A DNA stretch of 44,819 nt from Bacteroidales bacterium UBA4243 (GTDB lineage: Bacteria; Bacteroidota; Bacteroidia; Bacteroidales; F082), in assembly GCA_002396205.1 (NCBI GenBank), contig DGXB01000021.1, forward strand, positions 1 to 44,819, given 5' to 3'. The notes under the pieces were generated by a model. That model saw only the letters and a program-made list of their open reading frames with translations, ran no database searches and was not told where the DNA came from. The translations under genes were made by a program, and so were the position numbers. This document shows, in pieces, positions 15,667 through 24,509 of this stretch (position 1 is the first letter of the stretch; each line of letters opens with the position of its first letter).

Positions 15667-18417
15667 TTAATTAGGAGAAATGATGACTTTTTGGGTGATG
15701 TTGCCCGTTGTGCTTGTGACGACAAAACAGTAGATGCCACCGGCTCGCGAAGTGTATTCGAAAGGCATTGTGTGGTGCTCGGTGGTGCTGTAGGTTTGCA
15801 GATGCTCGACCAAGACTCCTCTCATGTCATATACCTTGATGTCGATTTTGCCGGTCAGCTGCTCGAAATTGAGGGTCATTTGCCCGTTGTTGGGATTGGG
15901 TGTCACGGTGAAAGCAGCCTCTGAGCCTGCCGAATGGCCGTGTTCGTCAACATCATAGAACGAGCTGACGAACCAATAGCGGCGTTCCACACCTTGCGGA
16001 TGGCACTTGTTGTAGACTTTCGCGATGAGCCAAACGGTGTCGGGCTGTTGTTCCAACACATACATCTTGCATTTTTTGCCGATGGGGTCGGTGTTGGCGT
16101 CCACCTCAAGCACCCATTTCACGTTGGGGTCCTCGAAGGCCCATGTGATGGAGTCCCAATGGCAATCGCTGTTGGTGTTGGCGATAGCTAAGTCGTAGGC
16201 GTTGATTTGGAACTCGGTGGCAGTGATGACCCAGTGTGGTGCAGTGTTGGCGGGGTCGGTGGGGTAGATGTCGGAGGGTGAGGGGGTGTGTTCCAAGTCG
16301 AGCTTGAGATGGGCGATGCTGTAGCAGCCTTCGGCGTTGGGGATGGTGTCGGTGTATTCGCCTGATTCATAATAGGTCTTGCCGTTCCAAACGATGGAGT
16401 CGCAGTGGGTGTCGTCGAGTTCCACCTCGCCGTCCAAGACGTCGCCAACGGTGAGTTCAAGGTTGACGTTGCGCTCGCAGCCGTATGGGTTGGTATCGGT
16501 ACGGGTGGCGGTGTAGGTGCCAGGCCTGTTGTAGCTTATGTTGAACCCATGACCGGTGTAGGTGTCGGCACCGCTGAAGCAAACGAAGTCGGTGATGGTG
16601 GTGTCGCTGACGGGGTAGCAGCTGATGGCCACGTTGACGAGCACCATGCAGTCGGGGTTGAGTGTTCCGGGTTGCTCACGGGTCAGTGTGGTGTCGGCGG
16701 TGATGAGGGTGTTGCTGAAACCGTAGCCCGAATAACGCTCGCCGGCGCAGATGTTGTCGCTGTAGTTGATGTCGGGTTCTCTCCTCGCGTCGATGAAGAG
16801 GGAGTATGTGTTGAGCGCCGACGAGCCTTCGCAAGGTGTCTCTTCCGAGTTGACGGTGAGCGTGGCTTCATAGAGGGCGTTGTCGTCGTAGGTGTGTTGC
16901 GCGGGGTTGTCGGTGCTGGTGGTGCCGTCGCCAAAGTCCCAAACGAGGCTGTAGTTGTTCAGGTTGATGTCGGCAATGAAGGTGAGCGGGTCTAACGAGC
17001 AGTTGCTGATGGTGTCGTTAGGCACGACCACTTCGTCGTTGATGCTGATGGTGGTGGAGAGGTCGGCGGCCTTCGAGCCAACCATGTAGGCGTAGCCGCG
17101 TGCATCGCCGAAGCCGTAGACGTGGGCGTTGAAGCCGTTCGGGCAATGGAGATGGTGCACGTCGTGGCTGATTCTTTGTCTCATGAAGCTGTAGGCATCG
17201 TTGCCTTGAACGGTCTCAAACAGGTTGGCTGACAGCAGCTCGTTGTCGAGATACACCTTGTCGATGTCTTGGCTCTCCACGATGATGTTGATGTAGTGAT
17301 TGGGGATGTTGACGTTGTCGTGCTCGTAGTTGAAGGTGGAGAAGGTGATTTGGTCGATGCGTTGCTCGATGGGGGCGATCCAAACCATCGAGGGAGCGCC
17401 GTTGCCTGAGCCGTTGGAACTGGTGTTGTAGAGGTATACGGCGCAAGGGTGTAAGGCTTCTATGTAACACGATTTCTGCGAGTTGCTTAGCTCGAAAGTG
17501 TAGGACTGGTTGGCGTTGAGGGTGGTGAGTACGACACCGTTGCGGCGGATTTCGTTGCCGTCGGATGCCGATGTGATTTTCACGTAATCGCTTGAACGGT
17601 CGAGTGATGTGGTCACTACGAACTTCTTTCCCCACGAGCGCAAGGGCATGGCTTGCTCGAAGATACAGTCGATGTCGCTAATGGCGTTGGCAGGAACCAA
17701 GGTGAGGTTGTTGCCGTTGAAGATGGCTATTTTCTTGCAGTCGCGGGCGGTGACGCGTGTGCCGCTGAGGTCGCGGCTGCCATCCCAACCTTGGTTGGAG
17801 CGCACTTGGTAGGCCTCGCCCTTGTTGAGCGTGATGTTAAACTCCTGATTGGCTTGCCTGCCTGCCAAAGTGTTGACAGACGGAGTGATGTCGATGGTCG
17901 TGTTGTCCTCGGTGGCTACGATGACGAAAGCGCTGGTGGGGTCGTAGACCCCCGACGATTGCTGCGCGGTTTGGATGATGTAGTCGTCGGCCAAGCCTTG
18001 TATGGGCAGCACATACGACGCGTCGAAGGAGTAGGTCGCGATGTTGGCGCAATACACTGAGACGGTGTCGGTGGTCGTGATTTGCAGACCTTTGTTCACA
18101 ATTTGCTCGTATTCATTGCTCTCCACATAAACCTGGGTCTCGTCCAGGTCCATCGAAAAGACGTTGTTGGCTTCCACCGTGAAGTGGTGCGACCAGCCCG
18201 TGTTGGGGTTGACGATGTCGCCTTCGCAGTTTCTTTTGGCACTGACTAAGAGCTGGACTCGCAGCCATGTCCCTTGTTGGGGATGGTTCTTGAATCCGTT
18301 GCTGATGAACGAGAGCCAAAATTCCTTGCCTTGCGTGGTGGCGTCTTGGGCTGTTGCGCCTTGGGCGAAAAGCGTTATGGTAATGAGGGTCAACAGTATG
18401 GTTTTCAATCGTGTCAT
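15667..18417 (-). CDS. T9SS-secreted adhesin-like protein with IgGFc-binding-protein N-terminal domain (916 aa)
   Basis: Paralogue of the 13220-15649 product, with the same order of parts. Signal peptide (1-23, ends ATAQ), TQGKEFWLSFISNGF motif, IgGFc-binding-like region (~130-460), PKD domain with the same WDFGDGTTSTDNPAQHTY core. It then has an extra ~110-residue segment absent from the smaller paralogue, in which Cys-rich strands recur (DNICAGERYSGYGF, DFVCFSGADTYTGHGF). A degenerate GCDSIV repeat (GCYSIA), the ~114-residue pre-CTD module, a short HSAGSEA linker and the T9SS CTD (PNPNNGQM ... KVIISPN) complete it. The linker contains a decayed copy of the interspersed repeat. Stop and next start are 17 bp apart, so cotranscription is likely. 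Confidence 0.88.
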   Translation of the reverse strand: MTRLKTILLTLITITLFAQGATAQDATTQGKEFWLSFISNGFKNHPQQGTWLRVQLLVSAKRNCEGDIVNPNTGWSHHFTVEANNVFSMDLDETQVYVESNEYEQIVNKGLQITTTDTVSVYCANIATYSFDASYVLPIQGLADDYIIQTAQQSSGVYDPTSAFVIVATEDNTTIDITPSVNTLAGRQANQEFNITLNKGEAYQVRSNQGWDGSRDLSGTRVTARDCKKIAIFNGNNLTLVPANAISDIDCIFEQAMPLRSWGKKFVVTTSLDRSSDYVKITSASDGNEIRRNGVVLTTLNANQSYTFELSNSQKSCYIEALHPCAVYLYNTSSNGSGNGAPSMVWIAPIEQRIDQITFSTFNYEHDNVNIPNHYINIIVESQDIDKVYLDNELLSANLFETVQGNDAYSFMRQRISHDVHHLHCPNGFNAHVYGFGDARGYAYMVGSKAADLSTTISINDEVVVPNDTISNCSLDPLTFIADINLNNYSLVWDFGDGTTSTDNPAQHTYDDNALYEATLTVNSEETPCEGSSALNTYSLFIDARREPDINYSDNICAGERYSGYGFSNTLITADTTLTREQPGTLNPDCMVLVNVAISCYPVSDTTITDFVCFSGADTYTGHGFNISYNRPGTYTATRTDTNPYGCERNVNLELTVGDVLDGEVELDDTHCDSIVWNGKTYYESGEYTDTIPNAEGCYSIAHLKLDLEHTPSPSDIYPTDPANTAPHWVITATEFQINAYDLAIANTNSDCHWDSITWAFEDPNVKWVLEVDANTDPIGKKCKMYVLEQQPDTVWLIAKVYNKCHPQGVERRYWFVSSFYDVDEHGHSAGSEAAFTVTPNPNNGQMTLNFEQLTGKIDIKVYDMRGVLVEHLQTYSTTEHHTMPFEYTSRAGGIYCFVVTSTTGNITQKVIISPN
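15914..15942 (-). repeat. Interspersed repeat, decayed copy inside coding sequence
   Basis: cctctgagcctgccgaatggcc at the linker before the CTD; encodes HSAGSEA instead of PSTGSG. Confidence 0.5.
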
Positions 18418-18480
18418 GGTGTTCAGGTTTTGTAATTATTAATTAGGTGTGCCTCTCATCGGAAAAATAACGCATTGGAA

Positions 18481-21400
18481 CTATTGGACAATGATTTTTT
18501 TGGTCAATGCGCCTTCTTTGCCACTGACGACGAAACAGTAGATGCCTTTCGCAATGGCAGGGCATTGGTAGGGCAGGGTGTGGCGCTCGTTGGCACTGAA
18601 GGTCTGCATTTGGTCGACCAATACTCCTTTCATGTCGTAGAGTTTGATGTCGATCTTGCCGGTGAGGTGCTCAAAGTCGAGGGTCATCGAGCCGTTGTTG
18701 GGATTGGGTGTCACAACGAAGGCCCCTGAGCCTGTCGAAGGGGTCGAAGGGTCGAACTCATCAATGCCGTAGAACGAGCAAACGAACCAATAGCGTTGCG
18801 GTATGCCGTCGGGGGCGCAGCGGTTGTAGGCGCGGGCCTCAAGCCAAATGGTGTCGTCAACTTTCTCCAAGACGAACATCTTGCAATTCTGGTGCTTGTC
18901 GCCAAAAGGCTCAAGAATCCAATTGATGGGTTCTTCGAATTTCCACGAAACGGAGTCCCAGTGGCAGCGCGGGTTGGTGTCCCAAAGGAAGAAGTCGTAG
19001 CTGTTGATTTGGAACTCGGTGGCGGTGATGACCCAGTGAGGGGCGGTGTTTTGTGGGTCCATCGGATAGATCTCTGTCGGGACGGGGGTGTATTGCAGCT
19101 CCAGGTCGAGGTGCACGATGCTGTCGCAGCCAAGTGTGGTCGACAGGGTCTTGTCGTAGTGCCCCGATGTGTTGTATTCCGTGCCCAACCAAGTGTAGGC
19201 GTCGCAGTCGACGACTTCTATCGAGCTGCCATCCACGCTGCCCGAAAGGGTCAGATGGCAGTCGACGATGCTGTCGCAGCCGTCGATGGTGGTGAACGTC
19301 TGTTGGTAGGTGCCGCTTTGGCTGTAGGCTTGCCCGTTCCAGTGGAAGGTGCTGCAAGTGATGGTGTCGAAACTGGTGTATTGCGGCATTCCCATGGTGA
19401 GGTGGAGCGTGACGATGCTGTCGCAGCCACCGGGCGAAGTGTAATATAGCTCGTAGTCGCCGTCGGTGGTGTAGGTGTGGCCGTCCCAAACGTAGCTGCT
19501 GCCGCATTCATGGTGGCTGAACTCGTAGGTGATTTGGTCGTCGACGACGAGATGCAGGTCGACGATGCTGTCGCAGCCATTGATGCTTTGGAGGCTGAGC
19601 TGGCGGTCGTAGGTGCCGGGGTGGTCATACACGAAACTGAATCCGTAGCCGTCATACACTCCAGGTTGGCCTTGCCAGCAGCGGCTGTCGTTGATGGGGA
19701 CATGGTATTGTTCGTTGGCAGTGATGTAGACCAACACCGAGTCTTGGCATTCGCTGTGGACGGGGTTGGCTTGCAGGCGCGTCAGTAGGGTGTCGTTGAC
19801 GATGCGTATGTTGCTGAACCCGAATCCACTATAAAGCTCGCCTGAGCAAATCTCATCGTGTTCTATGATGTATTGCTGTGTGGCGTCGATGCTAAAGGTG
19901 GTCGTGTTGCTTGCCGATCCAGTGCAACCGCCTTCGGTGGTGGTGATGACGACCGAAACGTCATAGACCCTACCATCGCTGAATGTGTGTGTGACAGGGT
20001 TCTGGTCGCTGGTGGTGCCGTCGCCAAAGTCCCAAAGGATTTCATAGTCGGGTTGGTTGACTTCCGCACTGAAGGTGATGGGCGAGTTGGCGCAATATTG
20101 GAAACTTTCGTGGGATTGTATCACCTCGCCGTTGACGGTGAGGTTGGTGCTCAAGTCGATGGCATTGGAACCGACGAGATAGGCATAGCCCTTGGCATCG
20201 CCGAAGCCGTACACATGGGCGTTGAAGCCGTTGTGACATACAATCCGATGCACGCCGTGGTCGATGTCCAATCTTGTGAAGCTCAATGAATTGTTTCCGT
20301 TTACTCGGCTGAACAATAGGGGTGAGATTTGCACATCGTCGAGGTAGACGTTGGCGATGTCGGCAGTCTCGACGATGATGTTGACGCAATGGTTGCTGAT
20401 GTTGATGCCCGAATGGTCGAAGGTGGAGAAGGTCACGTCGCTGATGCGTTGCTCTACGGGAGCAATCCAAACCATTGAGGGGTCGCCAAGCTCGCGTGTA
20501 AGGTAATAGAAGTCGTGGCTCGAGTTGTTGGTGAGGTAGACCGCGCTGGGTTGCGTGGTCTCAAGGTAACACGACTGTTCGCTTTCGGCCATGAAGAAGG
20601 TGTACGACTGGCCTTCCCTCAGGGTGGTCAGCTCCTCGCCGTTCTTGGTGACGATGTTGTTGTTGGCGCTCGAAGTGATCTTGATGAAGTCGCGGGTGCG
20701 GTGCAATGAGGAGGTCACCACAAACTGTTTGCCCCACGAGCGCAAGGGCATGGCTTGCTCGAAGATGTGGTCGAAGCCATTGCCGGTGTTGGTGGGCACG
20801 CATGTTTCGGTGTTGCCGTTGAAGACGGCGATTTTCTTGCAGTCGGCGGCCAAAATCTTGGTGCCGCTGAGGTCGCGGTCGTTTTCCGACCTTGTCGAGC
20901 GCACATGGTAGGTCTCGCCGGCGTTCATGGTGATGCTGAAGGTCTCGCCCGCCGTCCTTCCGCCCAAGGTGTTGCATTTCGGAGTGATGTCGATGACGGT
21001 GTTGTCTTCCGTTGCCACGATGACGAAAACGCTGGTCTCGTTGTTGTAGGCATAGGGGTTGGAGTAGGGCGTGATGGATTGGTCGAAGCTCTGGATGATG
21101 TATTCGTCGCCCAAACTTTCGATGGGCAAAACGAAAGAAGCGTCGAAGGAGACATGGGCGATGTTGGTGCAATACACCGAGATGGTGTCGTCGGCCTGCA
21201 CCTTGATGCCTTTCTGGCTGATGGTCTCGAAGTTGAATTGGTCGTGATAGCCTTGTGCCTCAGGGATTTCCACCGTGGTGATGTTGTTGGCCCTGACGGT
21301 GAAGTCTTGCGACCATCCCGTCAAGGGATTGGCGACCGTGCCGTTGCAGTCGCGCTTGGCGCTGATGAGGACTTGTGTCGTCACCCATCCGCCTTCAGGA

Positions 21401-21534
21401 TGTTCCCTGAAACCGTTGTGCATGAACGTGAGCCAAAACTCCTTGCCTTGGGTGGAGGTGTTTTGTGCGCTTGCGGTGGGCAGGCTGCAACCCAAGGCGA
21501 ATACGAAACCGATGAAAATGAAAAGACGCTTCAT
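18481..21534 (-). CDS. T9SS-secreted adhesin-like protein with IgGFc-binding domain and four GCDSIV repeats (1017 aa)
   Basis: Third IgGFc-type paralogue. I start it at the ATG at 21534 (MKRLFIFIGFVFALG, a good signal peptide ending SAQ). The longer frame from 21723 would overlap the upstream gene and would include a palindromic repeat. Parts in order: TQGKEFWLTFMHNGF motif, IgGFc-like region, PKD domain (WDFGDGTTSDQNP), a Cys-rich segment, four repeats ending NGCDSIVDLHL, GGCDSIVTLHL, DGCDSIVDCHL and LGCDSIVHLDL, the pre-CTD module (18756-19093 in DNA), a PSTPSTGSG linker and the T9SS CTD ending KKIIVQ. The repeats often begin with C..Y.W.G..Y..SG.Y, suggesting a small cystine-stabilised beta unit. 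It lies 58 bp after the upstream gene. Confidence 0.87.
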   Translation of the reverse strand: MKRLFIFIGFVFALGCSLPTASAQNTSTQGKEFWLTFMHNGFREHPEGGWVTTQVLISAKRDCNGTVANPLTGWSQDFTVRANNITTVEIPEAQGYHDQFNFETISQKGIKVQADDTISVYCTNIAHVSFDASFVLPIESLGDEYIIQSFDQSITPYSNPYAYNNETSVFVIVATEDNTVIDITPKCNTLGGRTAGETFSITMNAGETYHVRSTRSENDRDLSGTKILAADCKKIAVFNGNTETCVPTNTGNGFDHIFEQAMPLRSWGKQFVVTSSLHRTRDFIKITSSANNNIVTKNGEELTTLREGQSYTFFMAESEQSCYLETTQPSAVYLTNNSSHDFYYLTRELGDPSMVWIAPVEQRISDVTFSTFDHSGINISNHCVNIIVETADIANVYLDDVQISPLLFSRVNGNNSLSFTRLDIDHGVHRIVCHNGFNAHVYGFGDAKGYAYLVGSNAIDLSTNLTVNGEVIQSHESFQYCANSPITFSAEVNQPDYEILWDFGDGTTSDQNPVTHTFSDGRVYDVSVVITTTEGGCTGSASNTTTFSIDATQQYIIEHDEICSGELYSGFGFSNIRIVNDTLLTRLQANPVHSECQDSVLVYITANEQYHVPINDSRCWQGQPGVYDGYGFSFVYDHPGTYDRQLSLQSINGCDSIVDLHLVVDDQITYEFSHHECGSSYVWDGHTYTTDGDYELYYTSPGGCDSIVTLHLTMGMPQYTSFDTITCSTFHWNGQAYSQSGTYQQTFTTIDGCDSIVDCHLTLSGSVDGSSIEVVDCDAYTWLGTEYNTSGHYDKTLSTTLGCDSIVHLDLELQYTPVPTEIYPMDPQNTAPHWVITATEFQINSYDFFLWDTNPRCHWDSVSWKFEEPINWILEPFGDKHQNCKMFVLEKVDDTIWLEARAYNRCAPDGIPQRYWFVCSFYGIDEFDPSTPSTGSGAFVVTPNPNNGSMTLDFEHLTGKIDIKLYDMKGVLVDQMQTFSANERHTLPYQCPAIAKGIYCFVVSGKEGALTKKIIVQ
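18722..18752 (-). repeat. Interspersed repeat inside coding sequence, partly duplicated
   Basis: cccctgagcctgtcgaagg is followed by a second ggtcgaagggtcgaa half. In the protein this gives FDPSTPSTGSG, an internal duplication of the linker seen in the paralogues. Confidence 0.65.
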
Positions 21535-21551
21535 GATGTTTGGAAAATTGG

Positions 21552-21579
21552 GTAGAGACGTGCCATGGCGCGTCTCTAC
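21552..21579. repeat. 28-bp palindromic repeat (gtagagacg...cgtctctac), intergenic copy
   Basis: A near-perfect palindrome with a gccatggc centre, between the 21593 stop and the 21534 start. An identical 28-bp copy lies inside a gene at 38855-38882. No U-run follows it on the minus strand, so it does not look like a terminator. Confidence 0.8.
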
Positions 21580-21592
21580 CCAGGTTGGTTTT

Positions 21593-24469
21593 TTATTTTT
21601 GGATGACGACCTTCTTGGTCGTGGTGCCGTGTTTGTTGGTGGCCACGAAGAAGTAGATGCCGTCGGCTTTGTCGTGGATGTCGTAAGTATAGGTGTAGGG
21701 GCCGTTTTCGTTGATGGCCTCAAACTGGTCGACGAGTGTGCCTCTCATGTCGTAGACCTTGACTTCGGTCTTGCCGTTGAGGTCGTTGAACATGAGCGAC
21801 ATTTGGCCGTTGTTGGGGTTGGGGACGACATCGAAGTTGTTGGCTCCTGAGCCTGTCGAAGGGCCGAACTCATCAACCCCGTAGAACGAGCAAACGAACC
21901 AATAGCGTTGCGGGATGCCGTCGGTGGCGCAACGGTTGTAGGCGCGGGCCTCAAGCCAAATGGTGTCATCCACTTTCTCCAACACATAGAGCTTGCATCT
22001 CATGTTGCGGTCGCCGAAAGGCTCAAGCAACCAGTCGATTTCGGGGTTTGTGAAGTTCCAAGTCACTGAGTCCCAGTAGCAGTGCGGATTGGTGTCCCAG
22101 AGGAAGAAGTCGTAGCTGTTGATTTGGAACTCGGTGGCGGTGATGACCCAGTGGGGGGCGGTGTTGTTGGGGTCCATGGGATAGATCTCGGTGGGGTGGG
22201 GGGTGTATTCCATGTCGATGTTGACGGTCACCAAGCTGTCGCAGCCGGTCTGGTTCTTGTATGTGCGGTGGTATTGTCCCGACAAGGTGTAAGGCCCTTC
22301 ATGGTCGGTGTAGACGATTTCGTGGCCTTGCGGGTCCCAGATGTACTGGTCGCAGCTCTCCTCTTCGGGGGCGTCAAAGCTAAAGTGGTCGAGCGGGTCG
22401 AGCGAGAGGTGCAGGTGGACGACGCTGTCGCAGCCAAAATCGTTCTGAAGCGTGTGGTGATACACACCGGCGGTGTTCAGCGTTTGCCCATAGAAGTTGT
22501 AGGTCTCGTTCTCGCAAATCGAAACATAATCGTCCGACTCTTCGTTGGGATGCACGACGATGGTCACTTGCACTTCTTGGGTGGTTTGTCCGTCGCCCAC
22601 GGTGCAGTGGAAGGTGGTGCTGCCTACGGGTGGCGTGGCCACGGGGTGCTGCACGGTGGTGTTGCTGAGCAGGTTGGCGGGCGACCAGTTGTAGGTGTAG
22701 TTGCCGGTGCCGGCCACGGGCAGGGCGTGCAAGGTGGTCGAGCCGTTCTCGCAAATTTCGTAGCTGTCGGCGGTGGCGGTGGCGGTCAGGTTCGAGCCGG
22801 CCATGGCCACGGTCACTTGCACGGTGCTGCTGCAATCGCCTTGCGTGTTGGTGATGGTGCAGGTGTAGGCTTGCGTGTTGGTGAGGGCAACGGTCTGCGT
22901 GGTCTGGCTGTTGGGGTTGGTCACCATGTTGGCGGGCTCCCAATGGTAGGTGAACGTGCCGGGTGTTTCCACGTTGGCTGTGATGGTCGACGAGGCGCCA
23001 TACATGACCGAACTTGGCGAGGCCGTGGCGGTGGCTACGGGGATGGCATAGACATTCACTTCCTTGGTGATGGCATCTTCGCATCTGCCGTCGCCAGTGG
23101 TGATGGTGAGCGTCACGTTGTAGGTGTCAGCCGAGGCGTAGCTGTGGCTTGGGTTTTGCTCGTCTGAGGTCTGGCCGTCGCCAAAGTCCCAGTGGTAGCT
23201 GCTGATGTCGTGTCCCGTCGGGTTGGTGGTGGCGGTGCTGGTCAGCTGGGTGGCCGAGCCTTCGCAAACGCTGGTGAAGCTGAAGTCGGCGATGGGTTCG
23301 GGGTGGACGATGACCTCGGTCGTGCCGGTGGTGGTTTCGCCGTCGACGGTGGTCACGCAGGTGTAGGTGCCGCCCATTTCATAGGTGCAGTTGGGGATGA
23401 CGGGGTTCTGGATGTTCGAGGTGTAGCCGTTCGGGCCGGTCCAGGCATAGGTGGCTCCGGCTTGTGTCGTGACTGTCAGGTTGATGGTCTCGCCCACGCA
23501 ATAAGGGCCGTCGTTGTTGGCAATGCCAGGCAGGATGCCGCAGTCGGTGGTGCCAGGCCCTGAGTTCTCGGTCTTGGTGAACGAAATCGTACAGGGTTGG
23601 CGCGAATAGTTGGTAATCATCAGGATGTAGTATTCGCCAGTCTCCGGCATGTGGAAGTTGACGGTTTGGTGGCCTGTGGGATGCTCATGTTGCTCAGGCG
23701 GATAGCCCAAATAGATGTCTTCCGAGTATGACGACGAGTAGCAGCAGTCGATGATTTTGCTTCCCGTGAGTTGTGCCACGCAAGGGGCTGTCGGGTCTTC
23801 GAAAGGCCCCCAAATACAGTAGTCGATGTCTCTTTCCGTGTTGTTGTCGGGGTCGTGGCCTTCGGCATGGATGATGAACTCGCCGGGCGTGTTGATTCTC
23901 ATGTGGTACCACGAGGGGTTGTAGGACGAGCCGATGCAACCGTCGTCGAAGGTCGCGCCTTCAAGCTGGTCGGCCGTTTGGTCGGTCTGTGCGGCATCGA
24001 AGGTGATGACGTCGGAGGTGCAGAAAGGGTCGGAGTCGACGCAGTGGTTGTTGATGGTGGGCACTCGGCTGGCGATGAGGTCCATCATGATCGAAGTGAA
24101 ATGGAACGGCGAGACGTGTTCCTTCCACACGGTGAAACGCTCGAAAATGTCGTCCTTCGTGAGGAGATTGAAGTCGGCATAGGTATCGTTGTAGAACGCC
24201 TCGAATGCCTCAAAAAAACTGCCGTTGATGCGTGCCGTGCCCGGGTTGACGACGAATTGGCCGTCGTCTTCCTCGGCAAGCAGCTCAAACCGTTCGTCCA
24301 TACCTATATTATATAATAGGTATAGCCTGAAGTCGATGTTCTTGATCTCGAAGAAGTTCATCACGATGCCTTCTTCGGCGTACTGCCTGTAGGGTGTTTG
24401 CGCCCACTGTTTCAAGGGCATGCAGAGCAGCAAGAGCAGGACAATGGAAACTTTCTTAAGTGTTTTCAT
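21593..24469 (-). CDS. T9SS-secreted PKD/Ig-like modular protein (958 aa)
   Basis: Signal peptide (1-24, ends WAQ). The N-terminal region (~25-310) is shared with the next gene upstream and includes CVDSDPFCTSD, PSWYHMRINTPGEF, IDYCIWGPFEDP and YYILMITNYSRQPCTISF, a pre-peptidase-like beta-sandwich. An Ig-like domain with GPYCVGETINLTV follows, then one PKD domain (WDFGDGQTSDEQNPSHSY), two further Ig-like domains, two GCDSIV-type repeats (FGCDSVVHLHL, TGCDSLVTVNI), the ~114-residue pre-CTD module, a FGPSTGSGAN linker and the T9SS CTD (PNPNNGQM ... KKVVIQK). No enzymatic motif is seen, so an adhesive or structural role is inferred. It lies 40 bp after the upstream gene and is part of the presumed operon. 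Confidence 0.87.
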   Translation of the reverse strand: MKTLKKVSIVLLLLLCMPLKQWAQTPYRQYAEEGIVMNFFEIKNIDFRLYLLYNIGMDERFELLAEEDDGQFVVNPGTARINGSFFEAFEAFYNDTYADFNLLTKDDIFERFTVWKEHVSPFHFTSIMMDLIASRVPTINNHCVDSDPFCTSDVITFDAAQTDQTADQLEGATFDDGCIGSSYNPSWYHMRINTPGEFIIHAEGHDPDNNTERDIDYCIWGPFEDPTAPCVAQLTGSKIIDCCYSSSYSEDIYLGYPPEQHEHPTGHQTVNFHMPETGEYYILMITNYSRQPCTISFTKTENSGPGTTDCGILPGIANNDGPYCVGETINLTVTTQAGATYAWTGPNGYTSNIQNPVIPNCTYEMGGTYTCVTTVDGETTTGTTEVIVHPEPIADFSFTSVCEGSATQLTSTATTNPTGHDISSYHWDFGDGQTSDEQNPSHSYASADTYNVTLTITTGDGRCEDAITKEVNVYAIPVATATASPSSVMYGASSTITANVETPGTFTYHWEPANMVTNPNSQTTQTVALTNTQAYTCTITNTQGDCSSTVQVTVAMAGSNLTATATADSYEICENGSTTLHALPVAGTGNYTYNWSPANLLSNTTVQHPVATPPVGSTTFHCTVGDGQTTQEVQVTIVVHPNEESDDYVSICENETYNFYGQTLNTAGVYHHTLQNDFGCDSVVHLHLSLDPLDHFSFDAPEEESCDQYIWDPQGHEIVYTDHEGPYTLSGQYHRTYKNQTGCDSLVTVNIDMEYTPHPTEIYPMDPNNTAPHWVITATEFQINSYDFFLWDTNPHCYWDSVTWNFTNPEIDWLLEPFGDRNMRCKLYVLEKVDDTIWLEARAYNRCATDGIPQRYWFVCSFYGVDEFGPSTGSGANNFDVVPNPNNGQMSLMFNDLNGKTEVKVYDMRGTLVDQFEAINENGPYTYTYDIHDKADGIYFFVATNKHGTTTKKVVIQK
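21843..21868 (-). repeat. Interspersed repeat inside coding sequence
   Basis: ctcctgagcctgtcgaaggg at the linker before the CTD, read in the same frame as in the paralogues to give G-P-S-T-G-S-G. Confidence 0.65.
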
Positions 24470-24509
24470 TATGAAAAATCAAATGGTTTGTTGTTAAACG
24501 TTTGTTTGC

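Noticed and set aside
21535..21723. N-terminal extension of the 18481 gene by 63 codons
   Set aside because: It overlaps the coding end of the 21593 gene and passes through the 28-bp palindrome; the ATG at 21534 begins a proper signal peptide.
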